64,000 nt of DNA from Acanthochlamys bracteata (lineage: Eukaryota > Streptophyta > Magnoliopsida > Pandanales > Velloziaceae). The DNA lies in NCBI GenBank assembly GCA_019914995.1, contig CM034133.1:3658001-3722000 (forward strand), written 5' to 3'. Position numbers and translations under genes: made by a program. The notes beneath the pieces were generated by a model. That model saw only the letters and a list, made by a program, of their open reading frames with translations, did no database searches and was not told where the DNA came from. This document shows positions 48,316 to 60,656 of this stretch, one piece after another. Every line of letters begins with the position of its first letter. Within the stretch, counting starts at the first letter, position 1.

Positions 48316-48954
48316 AGCTAGCTAAGAACAAACAAAGAAGAAAGAAGAATGGATGGAGAGAAGAATGGGGAGATGATAAAGGGAGTGGGTTAAGTGAGCT
48401 TCCAGGAAGTTTCATAGGAGATATTCGAGGAACGAGGGGGACATATTTCTGGGAGTTGGATTTGCGGTCGATTCGAAAGTTGGCCGTTGGTTAGGTTTTC
48501 AATATTATATTATAGTTAAGTTGATTACTTAATGTTTTTTTGGGTTTCGTAGTGGGCTCTTTGCAATTGCAGGCGGGACTGTTTAGGCCCACTAGACTAA
48601 AGTATTTCGTGCTGTTTGACGATGAATGTGTTTGCAAATTTTTGTGTAAAATATTTTATTATAAAAAATGAGTATTTATTTAAAAAATAATTATAATAAA
48701 TTATAATAAAATTTTATAATTAGAAATTTTATATTTTCTAAATATAGTACTGTAAATTTTATTTATAATAAACAATAAGAATAAATTACATATAATAAAA
48801 TTTATATAATTTAAGCACTTCGAGAAGTTTAGTTCTGTCTTCTTAAAATTTGTTTCTTAATCATTTTGTTTTGTTCGTGGAACGGTAGAAAGGGAGGGTG
48901 CGCTAATGTTAAAACATTCGGCGTCAAAGTCACGGGCCTGTTATTGTGCTTTTG

Positions 48955-49175
48955 GCATTACTTATAACTTCTTTAAGAAAATTTTTTTAATAATATTTTT
49001 AATAAAATTTTTAAATATATAACAAAAATTTTTGTTAAAATTTTTAAATATTTAAATTTTAAAAATACAAAAAGATTAATATTATGATATTTTATTATTA
49101 CTTTTTAAAATAAAAATAAATTATATTTTTTATAAAATCTTAAAATATTTTTTATTCATAAAAGATTCCTTTTCT
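48955..49175 (+). mobile_element. AT-rich MITE, local family copy 6
   Basis: It begins ttttggcattacttataact, has the core at about 49060-49110 (attatgatattttattatta), and ends near aaagattcctttt. The ends are degenerate. Confidence 0.4.
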
Positions 49176-49397
49176 TTTAACTGCTGAATCTGTTCTATCT
49201 AGGAAGCCTTTGCTTCAGTGCTCGACTTTAAAAATATTTATAAATATATTTAAAAAATTAAAAATAAATTTTTAATAATAATAATATATTATTAATTATA
49301 TAACTTTTTATATTTTTTAAAATTTAAATATATAGCTAAAATTTTATTAATTAAAATGATCAGCCGTTTGAAATCAATGCCAAACGTCTATTATATT

Positions 49398-50254
49398 TAG
49401 GGATGGGAATATATGACCCGATTCGAAAATATGATCTAAAATTGACCCACTTAATCAGAGTTATGGTTAAAAAATTGACCCGTATAAATATATGAGTTAG
49501 GTTAGAATTGAACGAATTAGATCCGATTATTCAATCCGGGTTAACCTGAAATTAATTCACCAATCTGATTATCATATTTTGAAAGAATAATATTTGATTT
49601 TTCGTTTCCGTATATTAAAATATTGGAAATAAAAATAATCAATAATAGTAATTTATAAATTATTAGATTATATAGTATTTATTATTTATTATTATTTTTA
49701 TATCTTAGTAAAATAGTGTAAAATGAAAAATATAATATTATCGAAAGTATTATTATGTATGTGTTTCTATAATGACGAATTCGAATTTCGTATAAAAATC
49801 TTTTAACAAAATTTTGTTAGATAGCTATGTTTATCAAAATTTTTATCAAAATTATTAGTACATATTTATAATCATAAATTTTAGCTGTCAACATATATTT
49901 TCAAAAAATAAAAATAAAAATAAATTTTTTTTGGATATTTTAAGGACCGATAAAGATACTAAATAATACACATTTTGACGGAAATCCACTATATCTCATA
50001 ATTAAGAATATCGTGCACTTCTATTACAACTCATCTTATAATTACACTGAATTTTAAAAATATTGAATTAATAATTAATAATTATAATTATTAAATGAAT
50101 CGATTCGAATTTGATCCAATTATTAATAAATTGGATTAGATTAGACAATTTTAACCTGTATAAATTTATCGATTGGGTTAGAATTGAACGAATTTGACAG
50201 GTTATTAAATAGGTCGATCCGAAATCGATCTACGAACCCAATTTGCCATCCCTA
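49398..50254. mobile_element. hAT-like MITE of the gatggcaat family, long copy
   Basis: The left end TAGGGATGGGAATAT and the complement of the right end TAGGGATGGCAAATT are inverted repeats. The flanks are ATTATATT (49390-49397) and ACTATATT (50255-50262), an 8-bp duplication with one mismatch. It is about 250 bp longer than the copy at 27048-27652, with extra AT-rich DNA in the middle. No coding frame. Confidence 0.75.
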
Positions 50255-50289
50255 ACTATATTGACTATGGTGCATTTGGAGAACTCGGT

Positions 50290-50620
50290 GTACGTTAAGG
50301 ATGCATTAATTTCGTGTTAATTTAGAAAACTTTTTTAAATTTTTAGAAAAACAATATAATATGTATTGAAAAATATTTTTGGAATAAATTTTTTTTGTAA
50401 TTACAAATATTTTTGTTTTTTTGAAAAACGAGTTTTATTTTTTTACCTTCAAAAATAATAAAAATATATAATAAGAAAATTTGATTATATAAAATTTTTT
50501 TTACATTATTTAACTTTTAAATAAATTTTTTAGATATATATAAAATATGTATTAAAAATTATAAAATTAAGAATTAAAAAGTTATTTTTTTTATAAGATA
50601 AATCAAACGTTATCTTGAGT
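50290..50620 (-). mobile_element. AT-rich MITE, local family copy 7
   Basis: Inverted core at about 50450-50500 (aataaaaatatataataaga), preceded by gaaaaacgagttttatttt as in copy 2. It follows the hAT-like element at 49398-50254 almost directly, so transposons are nested or clustered here. Confidence 0.45.
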
Positions 50621-50834
50621 ATAGAATTTCAAACTTAAAAAATGAATTATTACAAAAGAAGTTTAATTTAGATTTAAATAATATTACTCGTAATGGTATT
50701 TCTTTTATGAACAAAATATTTAGATCGATTTATTTATATAACCTTAGTAACTTATTTCTCCTAAATCGGTCGTCCTTCATCCGGCTAAGGATATGTTGCT
50801 TTTCAAAATGTTACAAGCAATCTCATTATTTTTG

Positions 50835-51055
50835 AAGGTGCTGTTTGGAAAAACTTATGAGATGCTTTTTATTTCAAAAATTATTGCATATTTTTTAATA
50901 ATTTTTTAAATAATTAAAAGTATAAAAAATGAACGTGGTATATATAACTTTAATATTTTTTAAATTTAAAAAGTCAACTTTATTTTTTGAAAATTTTAAA
51001 TAATTTTTATTTAAAAAAATTTTATTTCATAAACATTCCTAAACGTTTCAAAATA
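50835..51055. mobile_element. AT-rich MITE-like foldback
   Basis: The left end ggtgctgtttggaaaaac and the right end cataaacattcctaaacg form weak inverted repeats like those of the local MITE family, but the interior core is poorly kept. Confidence 0.4.
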
Positions 51056-51414
51056 ATTACAAGTTCAAATTCAGACAACAAGAAAATTAACAAAGGGTGA
51101 TATCAGGCTGCTTGTTGTATGGGTGAGCCTAAAACTTCCATCAAAATCTCTGACAATGGTGCGTTTACTTTGAAATAAAATTGTTTTTTAAAAGTAAGTT
51201 TCAATAATTATATTTTAGAAAATTTTAAATCTGCTACAGTAAATATTATATAATATATATATTATATTTATAATATAATATTTATATAATAAACTCGATT
51301 TGATCTATTGGGTTAATCCAGTCATTCGATGATCCGATAACATTCTAGATTAAGCACCCGGTTAGTTTTAACAATGCTGGTCTCGTTTGTATGGGACCGT
51401 GTGCTCGACTTAGG

Positions 51415-51650
51415 ACGTGTTTAGCAATGCGTTCTAAAAAAATAATCTCTTAATTTTTTATTTTTCCAACGAAATTTTTTGTGATATTCTCTGAAATTTA
51501 TTTTAAAATATAAAAAATATAGATAAATTTTACATAATAAAAATATTTTATTACTTATTTTTATTAATTTTTTAAAATCAAAATAGTAAAACTCGTTTAT
51601 TGAAATAAAATAAAAAAAATTATTCTACGAAAGCAATTTTTAAAATCACA
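51415..51650 (+). mobile_element. AT-rich MITE, local family copy 8
   Basis: It begins acgtgtttagcaatgcgttc and carries the core (atagataaattttacataat, then ttacttatttttatt). The right end lies near aaagcaatttttaaaatc. Non-coding. Confidence 0.5.
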
Positions 51651-51659
51651 CTACGCCTA

Positions 51660-54600
51660 TGTGAATAGTTCAGTGCTAGGTTTATGGGCTGTCTTGGTCT
51701 GACCTTAGCTTGTTATATGTAACTCACATGCCCGATCTACTACTGTTACTGGTCCATCTTCAGTCGTCTCAGGCAAAAAAAGCCTATTCTTCCAAAACAG
51801 CCCATTAAACCCTCCAAAAAAGCCTTTTGTGTTGTATCGGGCATTACTTTGCGAAGAACTTTTACTGAAACGAGAAGCCAGATCAAAACAGTGCTTAAGA
51901 GCAAACATGCGACAAAAGATGTTGGCAATTATTAGGCGCAAGATACTTTCGGTAGTGGTTGATTAAAATTGCTCGTTGTCCATATAACTACAGAAGTACT
52001 AGAGGTAGTTTGGTCATTTCAAACAACTATCTTTGGTAAATGAAAAGTAGGGGGTGAAAAACCTAGGTCATGTCACCTCATAGGGTCATTCATCCTTCAA
52101 CGACTCCATATTTGAGAAGCAACAACAACAAGAAGAGGACGAAAGCAAGCATAACAAGTCATTTTGAGAGTGTTGTAGGTCATTTATGTTCCCTCACTTC
52201 TAGCAAGGCATGGCAAGAAAATTTGGTGCAATCTGCAGTAGCCAATACAACATTTACGTGTTCTCCAAATGAAGGATGGTAAACTTGAGACAGAGGTCTG
52301 GTTGTGTGGAGGGATTCCATATTTTATTAGGTGCAGTGCCTTTCATATGAAGTCTCCATGAATCCATGAGCCAATGTAGTGATGCTTCTCCTTTCTTGCA
52401 TTTTCATTTTCATATGCAGTTTTTAAAAATAAACCAAGGCTACTTGAACTTAAACACTTGACCTCTTCTTTTTAATCAAAATTAAGAATATTTCTGAAGT
52501 TATCTTAAAAAGGAATGTCTCTCTAGTCATCTCGCTCCCATCTTGATTTTCATATGATTTATGAATTAGAGTTTTCGCTTGCAAATCAATGAATCATTTC
52601 TCATGTAAAGAACTACTGTGTGCTAACTGGAACTAGGTTCAAGCACCTAAGCAGTATAGATGTTTTAATCTTATAGAAGCTACATATTAGATGGACATGT
52701 TCACTTACTGCATCCGTTATTTTTTCAAGTGGGATATGATGATATGTTGAAATAGCGGATCGAGAGTTGACCTACATGAGAACATTTTAAATTATTGCCA
52801 AATATATTCTTTAATTGGATCCACATATTCTCACAAATAAATCGTTTCAATGATAACCTTACATTCCCACGTATATTCTTGTGTTTGGGGATGAAGGTTG
52901 ACTAAAAACTAATGTTGAAATATGTTCAACTCAATTAATAATAGCAACTCTATTATTATTCATGTAACAAATTTATCATATGTAAATTACTTTCTGGAAA
53001 GAAGTAGATGTGTATATAAGGGTGTGTTTTAATTGGTTAGTAGTAAGTTTCGTGAAACTTAGTTTAGTAGAACTGAATTTGGTAAGAAATAGCTTAGAAA
53101 TAATTTGGTGAGTTCAAGATAAATTAAATACATATGAAAATACAATTCATTTAGTAAGCAAGATGAAAACAAAACTAAGGAAAATAATTACCAAATCATG
53201 GCTTGACTACCGACGCTAGTTAAACATTCAATTATATACACACCTCTTTCGATAATCTTGGACCTTCCTAACTTGAATTGCTTTCTCTTCTTTCACTAAC
53301 TTTGATGCAGTCAGTCAAAAAAAAATAGGACAGCGACGGATGCTTGAAGTTGGAAGTTTGGAAGAGTCCCTTTCTCTGAAAGTGAAGTGAACATCATTTT
53401 GCAAACAGTGCATGACTTAACCGGAAAACTTTGCAATATATTGCGACCGGAGGAAGAGTTCTTTCTTTCAACAAACTGATCATGACCAACTCCTGTTCGA
53501 ACTCAAATTAATTTTCGTTTTAGCTTTTTGCTTCTGGTTGGAAAAGCTTAACTATAAGAGGGGGCCAACAAATGTTGCCTTTTTTATTAGGATGGACTCA
53601 CGTTTGGCCCACAAGGCCTGCTTAAGATTGATGACAGTTATTTATTCATACTACTAATATTTGAAATCCAGAATTTATTATTGAATCTGTTTTATTATCT
53701 CACATTCGCTCTACCATTACAAAAAAGAGATTTTTTAATCAAATAATAATTTTACCAGTAGCTATTGTAAAATCATTAAGGTATCCAGAGATTGCTAATG
53801 ACAAAAGAAATGTGAATTCTTCAATACTAATGTTACCATATTTATTATAGCAATGTTGTGTAACAACAAATATATCATAATGCAAAGTACCTTCCAATAT
53901 TAAACAATAATCATCATATGCATAAACTATGATAAATAGTTATGTAGACTAATAACAAAAAATTTATTTCTACCAAAAGCAAGGAAATTATGTAGACAAA
54001 GTCAAAGCCAATGGTGCTTTCCCATACAGCGCAGGAAATCCTAATTAAAAATTCGCATAAACTAACCCTCCTTCATAATCAATAAATCATTAACAAGCTG
54101 ACCTATCACTAGAAAGATTCAACTCAAATCATTCTTCTATAATTAATCAATTTCATTAATATATGTGTACTAAAGAGAATCTTAGTTCTGTTTAATTGGA
54201 ACTTGTAGCTATAAGCTTTTTTTTTATGCTTCGATAACTAACCATATATAGCACCAATATTTATATCTATATTCTAATATTTCATTGTAGTGTTGCACCT
54301 GCCACAACAATGAACTAATGAATGAATGACCTTTTTCTTCTTTGTAACTAACGCACCATGATTCACTCTATAAAAAGTCGAATTTCCCATTTCTTTAGAA
54401 AGTGTTTGATGTAACGTAAGGTTTCGCCTAACTTCAGTGCCACAGACTAAAAAATTCCTATGATCAACATGATATTTATAATAATCTGAGCAAGTTATTG
54501 GTTAGCTTAGTTTAGAAGTTCTTCACACCCGGTGCAAAATCCATCTTTGTTTAGGACTAATTGTTTCGTTAACTAGAAAAACTTAGAAAAACTTTTATGT

Positions 54601-54990
54601 TATGAGAGGACTCGCCCATTGAGTCTACAAGAACAAAGAAAAAGTTGGTAAAAAATATGAGAAAGTAAAGCTAATGGACGTGTGTAGTACACACCCCCTC
54701 TAATTAAGGGACCACTTCGTTTCTTGCTCCCCTGAATTGTTTTCTGTATTTTTCTTCTATTTGTTTTGATCAATCTCTCGTTTTCATTATTGTCTCATAA
54801 GCATCCATAGTTGCATTGTTGAACATTCAGAAGCTTGGAGCTTAAGTACTTCACGAATACTTCCATTTTGGAATGCTCAGATGAACTGATGTACAACCGA
54901 AACATATAGAGAGCGTCTTCATAAAAGAGCAATGGAGACAAGGCAAGCGAGAAAAGCTCATCCTGAAATTTCTCACACGGCATGCAGCAA
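51660..54990. other. Intergenic, no gene recognised
   Basis: GC-richer patches at 51700-52330 and 53320-53600 carry short open frames with no domain on either strand. A diverged repeat at 53020-53130 matches one at 61065-61160. Nothing here supports a gene call. Confidence 0.35.
53020..53130. repeat. Dispersed repeat shared with 61065-61160
   Basis: The words gtgtgttttaattggttag, ttcgtgaaactta and tagaactgaatttggtaa match gtgtgctttaattgatta, tttgtgaaactga and taaaattgaattttgtaa at 61065-61160. The two copies are probably MITE arms of one family; the complete ends were not defined. Confidence 0.45.
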
Positions 54991-56720
54991 AGCATATATA
55001 GTCTTTATCACGTTTCAGGGAGAAAAAAAAAGAAAAAACAGATTTAGAGACAAGAAATAGAACAGAGACAACAGAGAGAAAGAGAGAGAGAGAGACTGTA
55101 TAATATCGTACGGGAAGCACTAAACTGTACAGCGAGTGGTGTCAGCTAGTAGTGAGTTATAGTACTACGCAGCAAATTAGCAGAAGAAAGAAAGAAAGAA
55201 AAGAGAGAGAAAGAGGATGGGTCAAAGCAGAAAGCAGAAAGCAGAAAGATGGGATATGAGAGTGGAAAGACATGCAGTAGCAGGGCAGGGAGAAGGAAGG
55301 GCTACAAGCAAAGCAAGCAAAGAGCTTGCAAGGCGAATGAATGACTAGTCATTTACAACATTGTCATTTCAACCTTCTCAAATCATATGACTGTCAGTTT
55401 TTTGTTTTATCGCTCACTCCACTCACCCCCACTGACTCACTGATTCTCTTCTCTTCCTTCAACAACAAATCAAGTAAAACACTACCCACAAAAAAAATGG
55501 AAAAGCTAATGCCTTTGTGTTAAGCTTAATATGTAAGCTAGATTTGTTGGCTTTGTTTGATGATGATCAGACTTTAATTTTTTTTTTTTGTGTGTTTTGG
55601 TTGGCATTGGTAGTTTGGTACTTGTACGTATACAGGATTAGATTGCAAGATCAGTACTCGCACGCGCGTAGTGCAGTGCATGACTACGGCAGGCTCCGTG
55701 CCAAAATAGAAGAGATCAGAGCAAGTGGTGATGTCCTCCTGCATGGCCCATCCATCCCATGACTGGGCACGATTCCCCACAACTGGTAGTAGTAGTAATA
55801 TAGAAAGAAATAAAAGAGATATACGGTCTTATTTGAAACAACAAGTTTAATTTTTTATTTAAAAATAAAAAATTATATATTAAAATATATAAAATATTAT
55901 TTTTTGTATTTTAGAAAATTTTAAATTCTTGTATAATATTATAAAAATTTATGACATATAAATATTTATTTGAAGTAATAAACATATAAAAAGTGTTGCC
56001 AAAAGTTCTCAAAAATACTTCAAAATAATATTTTTGTTTCAGAAAAATCAATTTTAATATTTAAAAGGTTTAATAAGTTTAATTTTCAGTAAACTCCAAA
56101 CATATACCGTAAAGTTTGTTAAAATAATTTCAAAAAAATTGAAGAATAACAATAGTAGTACTGAGCGCCCTTGGCACGAAGCACCACGCCCACCCTCCAC
56201 GGCCGTGCAAGTCTTTTCCTTTTCCTCATTACTGTTTATTTACTGCAATCTTTCACTTTCCCGCACCTCTCTATCTTCCAATTTTTCTTTCTTTTTACCT
56301 TGTGAAGAAGATTAACAAAGAAAATTAACCCTAGTAGCTAGCAATGAATTAATTCATATAAGCTGCAGCAGCAGTGCAGAGAGAATTTTCTTACTATGCC
56401 GTCCTTTAACAATGGGTCATCACAAGATTAAAAGTTAGAAAGAAAGAAAGGTGGTGCAACTATTATTGATGAAGTGGTAGTTGTATCATATGCATCTTTC
56501 TCTACCGACTCTGACTACCTGGCTTGCTAGCTAGGAGGACCCCTCTTTGCCTAGCTTCCTTACTAATTATGAAACTGTTGTTTGGTCTGGAGTTACCTAC
56601 CAAGACCTGCCAAGAAACAGTGTTAGTATGGGACCAATTTTCTATGAAGACTGCTATGGAGATATTAGCTAGCTTAGCTAGATCATGCATATGAAAATGT
56701 GAGACTCGGAGAGAGACGTA
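54991..56720. other. GC-richer non-transposon island, possible unannotated transcript
   Basis: It contains GA-rich tracts (55076-55095 and 55180-55210), four tandem gcagaaa units (about 55225-55250) and a pyrimidine-rich stretch (55430-55480). An exon-like open segment follows (55637-55762, plus) after an acceptor-like string gtacgtatacag. The encoded piece (SAVHDYGRLRAKIEEIRAS) matches no family I know. An AT-rich MITE-like insert lies at about 55825-56105. This may be a non-coding RNA locus or small gene, but no hairpin matching a known plant miRNA was seen. Confidence 0.25.
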
Positions 56721-57039
56721 CCCTTTTCTTCTTGATGTTTAGAGTATGAGAAGATTATGGTTTTCTTCTTTTTGAGGAAAGGTTAAGACACCACCTGAGA
56801 CAATCTTATAGTTGAGAAAAAATAATAATAAAATAGGTTATAGATATAGCTTAACTTAGAATTCTAATGCACGCATAATACTAGAGCGGAACTCTGATAT
56901 AAAGACAATATTACATTAGAATACTAATACTTATTTAAACTTATGATGGATCAAATATTTATCTAATAATATTTGAAATTTCGATATTTGGATGTGATTT
57001 TGTAAAAAAATATACTTTCTAATTAGAGAAAATTATATG

Positions 57040-57420
57040 TGATAACTTCTAGTGCCTCTTAAAATGGTAACGAATAAAGTGACAATCGATCTCATATGTT
57101 TTATTCGCTCATGAAAATTTAGTTGATTGCAAAGATGTATACTACCAATTGTCAGAGTGAAGAGCCGTCGATCTTCTAACTAATATCAAAAAGCAATCTC
57201 TACATTTGAGTAATCTTCATACTGATGATAGCCATATTATTAATCTCACTCTCTATCAAATAATATGCAATAACTACTTATTTCTTACTTTATCACAACA
57301 TCAACGAATTAGCAAGTAACAGATCAAAAGCTATAGCAAATTACCTAGTGATTAGTTATATTTCCAATCTATATTCGAAAAGATTTCGTAGCTCTATGCT
57401 AGATATGGAAGACATAAAAA
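57040..57420 (-). mobile_element. Decayed copia retrotransposon, RNase H region
   Basis: Read on the minus strand, patches of the copia RNase H domain appear in order but in different frames: SKK-stop-VV (for SSKKQxVV), DN followed by broken residues (for CDNQAA), NFHERIKH (for NPVFHERTKH) and YEIDCHFIRYH (for HIEIDCHFIR). Stops and shifts are frequent, so it is inactive. The extent beyond these patches is uncertain; LTRs were not found. Confidence 0.55.
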
Positions 57421-58146
57421 ATGAGTGAGTAATAATACCAAAAATATTTTTGAAAAATTTGAGAAAATAACCATAAGGTGCCGATTAAGATGAAACATAA
57501 ATTACTAACAATATTGATTACATAAAAAAAATCGAATCTGATCAGGCAAATATGTAATAAATTAATTCTAATCGGTTATACCAATTATGATATGAAATGA
57601 AGCTTCATAAGAAACTCCAATATGGTGTCTGACTTTTTGATTATCTAATATGCCTGCAGATATAATAGTGTCTAAGTATATTTCTACTTAATAATAAGAA
57701 ACTTTATATTTTCATCCCACCAATCTCTTATTCAAGAATATAATATAATTTTTTTATTTGAAACTGCCGATAAAGATGTTTTTGAATTGCCGCAATTCCT
57801 ACTTGTACGTAACCCCTAGTCTCAATACATGCAACAAATACCTAAATTTTATCATGTAACTGAAAAGTGTAATTCTTCGTGATCCCAAGAAGACCTAGAT
57901 GAACAAATTCTTCCTTTCTTGAGTTTTACGTTGTTTAACAATGAAGATCCACAATTGAGTTCGCATACATTTTCTATGAGACTAGTCTTTTGTGCACTTA
58001 CTTATTTGGCTACACATTTTTCCAATTTATGATTCCACTAAATTATCTAGAGTAGAAAAAATGAATATAGCTTAATATATGTTCTCAGGTAGTACAAATA
58101 ATAAATTTGACTAACTTTAATATAATGATATTTTTCTTTTTTGAAT

Positions 58147-60648
58147 CAGTGTTATAAAAATCGATCCGGCGATCGACTCGGATTTATATCCGGGTCACTG
58201 GATCGAGTCAATCCGGCGAGTCAACAGATTGACCCGCCGTTGATCTGCTGAGTCACTGTTCATGTTATGTAGTGTTACAGACTTGTAGACATAGTTATAC
58301 ACTTCACAATTTCACATGACAGAATTTAAAGTTACTTGCACATCAGTCAGCCAGCAAGAATTCAAAGTTATAACTTGTATAACTTTCGAAACATTAACAT
58401 AATACACATCAATATAACACGTACTGAATTACAGATTATTAGATAAGTGTTAAGTGCTAACAACCCTCTAAGGCTCTAAGCACCAGAACTTACAAGTTAT
58501 AACAAATTAACAATCATTGCTTCAGAAGTTCAGAATAACAATAACAACAACAATATCAGTAGCTACATTGCTAGCTAATTGCCAGCAGCCATATTGTCTT
58601 TACTAAAGTAAGCTAATAAGAAATAATAACAGTCTCATATTGTCTTACATTGCTGCTCATTGCTGGCTTACTGCCCAGCAGAAAGGTCTTTTCAATAGCA
58701 ATCTCATACAGCAAAATAGAAAAAGTTTTGTTTCTTCAATGCATTCCTCCACAAAGCCATAAACACTTGCTTAATTGCAGTTCTTCGAATTTTTCTTTTT
58801 TTTTTCTCACTGTCTAGCTGAGAGCATTCACCTGCATATTAGTGCAAGCAGCATTGTTTACTCATACAGTTATGTTACTCCTAACAAGCACTCCAGTAAT
58901 AGACAGTGAGTGACTCAGTGCAAGCAGACAGCAAAGCAATTGGCGATTCTATAACATATAAAATTTTTACTATTTTACAAGCAAGCAGTCCTAAGCCTTG
59001 TACTAGGAGTCATAGACTCTGCACTAGTTTAGGACTAATTCCAAAATAAAACTCCTAGCAGCCAAGTCACAATTTAAGAAATTATTGAGATGCAAAGCTA
59101 TTCCTAGGCTCCCAGCAACCATCTAAAGCAAGCATGTATTTATTAGAAACTTTATTCAATCATGTAAAGAGACTCATTGCAAGCAAAAAATAAGAAAGAA
59201 TATTGTTCCATTCAATCAGATGCATGTCACAGGAAATTCAATTCTACTTTTTTCTTTGTATAGAAGGACTTTTCAAGACAGCAAGCAATAGGACCAGTAC
59301 AAGCCAATATTAAAATACTAATGAACAGATATATATTATTTCTACAAGCTATGTTACTTCTAATTTCTAATAGACACTCCAGTCTCCAGCAACAGGGAGT
59401 CAATGACTCAACCTCACAGAGAGCCAAAGACAAATACCATTAGTAAATTTTTTACAATTTTGTACAGTCAAAGACTCAAAATTAGACACCCATCTATTAT
59501 TAAATCAACCAAAGCCACATCCACCAGGCAGAAAACTTTATTCAATCATGTAAAACAGTAAACAGACTCATTGTAAGCAGATAATAAGAATGAATATTGT
59601 TACATTTAACCAGATGTATGCCACAGGAAATTCAATTTTATTTTTTTCTCTGTTAAAAGGACTTTTCAAGAATCAAGACAGCAAGCAGTAGGTTCAGTAC
59701 AAGTAAAGAACTTTATTCAATTATGTAAAGCAGTAAATGGACTCATACAAGCAGATGATAAAAATGAATGTTGATTCATTCAACAAGATGCACCATTCAT
59801 GTCATAGAAACTAAAATTTTAATTTTTTTCTCTATAGCAAGACACAACTAGAGAAGTAAATAGACTTTTTGTTGATTAGCAAAATAGCAAGACACAACTA
59901 GAGACCAGTAGGAATGTAGAACAGTAGGTCTAATACAGTACTGAATGCAAACCGAAACAGAAAAACAGCCGGAGTGAAGCAAGCAGGAGAATGAAGCAAG
60001 CAGACGAGAGAAGCAGTTGATTACCGAGTGAAGCAGCCGAGTGAATAGCTGGAGAATAAAAAACCGACGAAGTAGAGAATAGAACCCTTATCGGAGATAA
60101 AAGAACTTTCTGTCGTTCCTGAAAGTAGCCAGAGAGCGGCTAATCGAACGGCATAGAATGAAATCAGCAGGCGCAATGGAGAGCCGGAGACAGAAAATTC
60201 AGGCAAAGCGGAGAGACAGAGTAATTACCGAAGTGGAGAGATAGAGACATCGTCGAGAGCTACCGGAAAGCAGCTAGCCGAACGACAGAGAAAGTCGCAA
60301 CCAGTGACTAGTGGGTAGAGCAAAGCGGGCGAAGCAGAAGCCAAGAAACTTAAAAAAAGGAGATATGAACTCTCGTCGGAGAACAAAATCTCGTCGGACG
60401 ACTGAGAAAAAGCTTCAAGAATTCACCGATCGGCTGAAGGTTGTAAACCAGAAGCGAAGAAAAAACCTACATAATTTGGGCGCGAGAAAAATAAGTTGGT
60501 CTTCCGTCTGCGTTAATAACAAATTTTTTTTATTTTTTTAACACAAACGGTTCGACCCGCCCAGTTCAACTCGGATCTACTGAGTTACTAACATGGTCGG
60601 ATTTTTTGCAGACCCGAACCGATTTACTGTGCGGATCTACTAACACTG
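58147..60648. mobile_element. 2.5-kb non-autonomous hAT element
   Basis: The left end CAGTGTTATAAAAATCGATC and the complement of the right end CAGTGTTAGTAGATCC share a perfect CAGTGTTA terminus. Both flanks carry the perfect 8-bp duplication TTTTGAAT (58139-58146 and 60649-60656). The subterminal DNA is rich in gatccggcga and gacccgcc words at both ends. The interior lacks a hAT transposase. It contains diverged tandem repeats (59148-59848) and, near the right end, a GC-rich stretch (59940-60530) that includes a short basic open frame of unknown origin (60311-60541). Confidence 0.85.
59148..59848 (+). repeat. Three diverged tandem units inside the hAT element
   Basis: Units start at about 59148, 59530 and 59707 with aactttattcaat(c/t)atgtaa. 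The first two share gactcatt(g)c/taagca, aggaaattcaatt and aggacttttcaag in the same order over about 160-175 bases. The third is more diverged, and the first and second units are separated by other DNA. Confidence 0.6.
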
Positions 60649-60656
60649 TTTTGAAT

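Noticed and set aside
51705..52282. Short open frames on both strands
   Set aside because: No domains or gene-like splice structure.
60311..60541. 76-codon basic open frame
   Set aside because: It lies inside the hAT element near its right end, matches no family and has no start or splice context of a gene.
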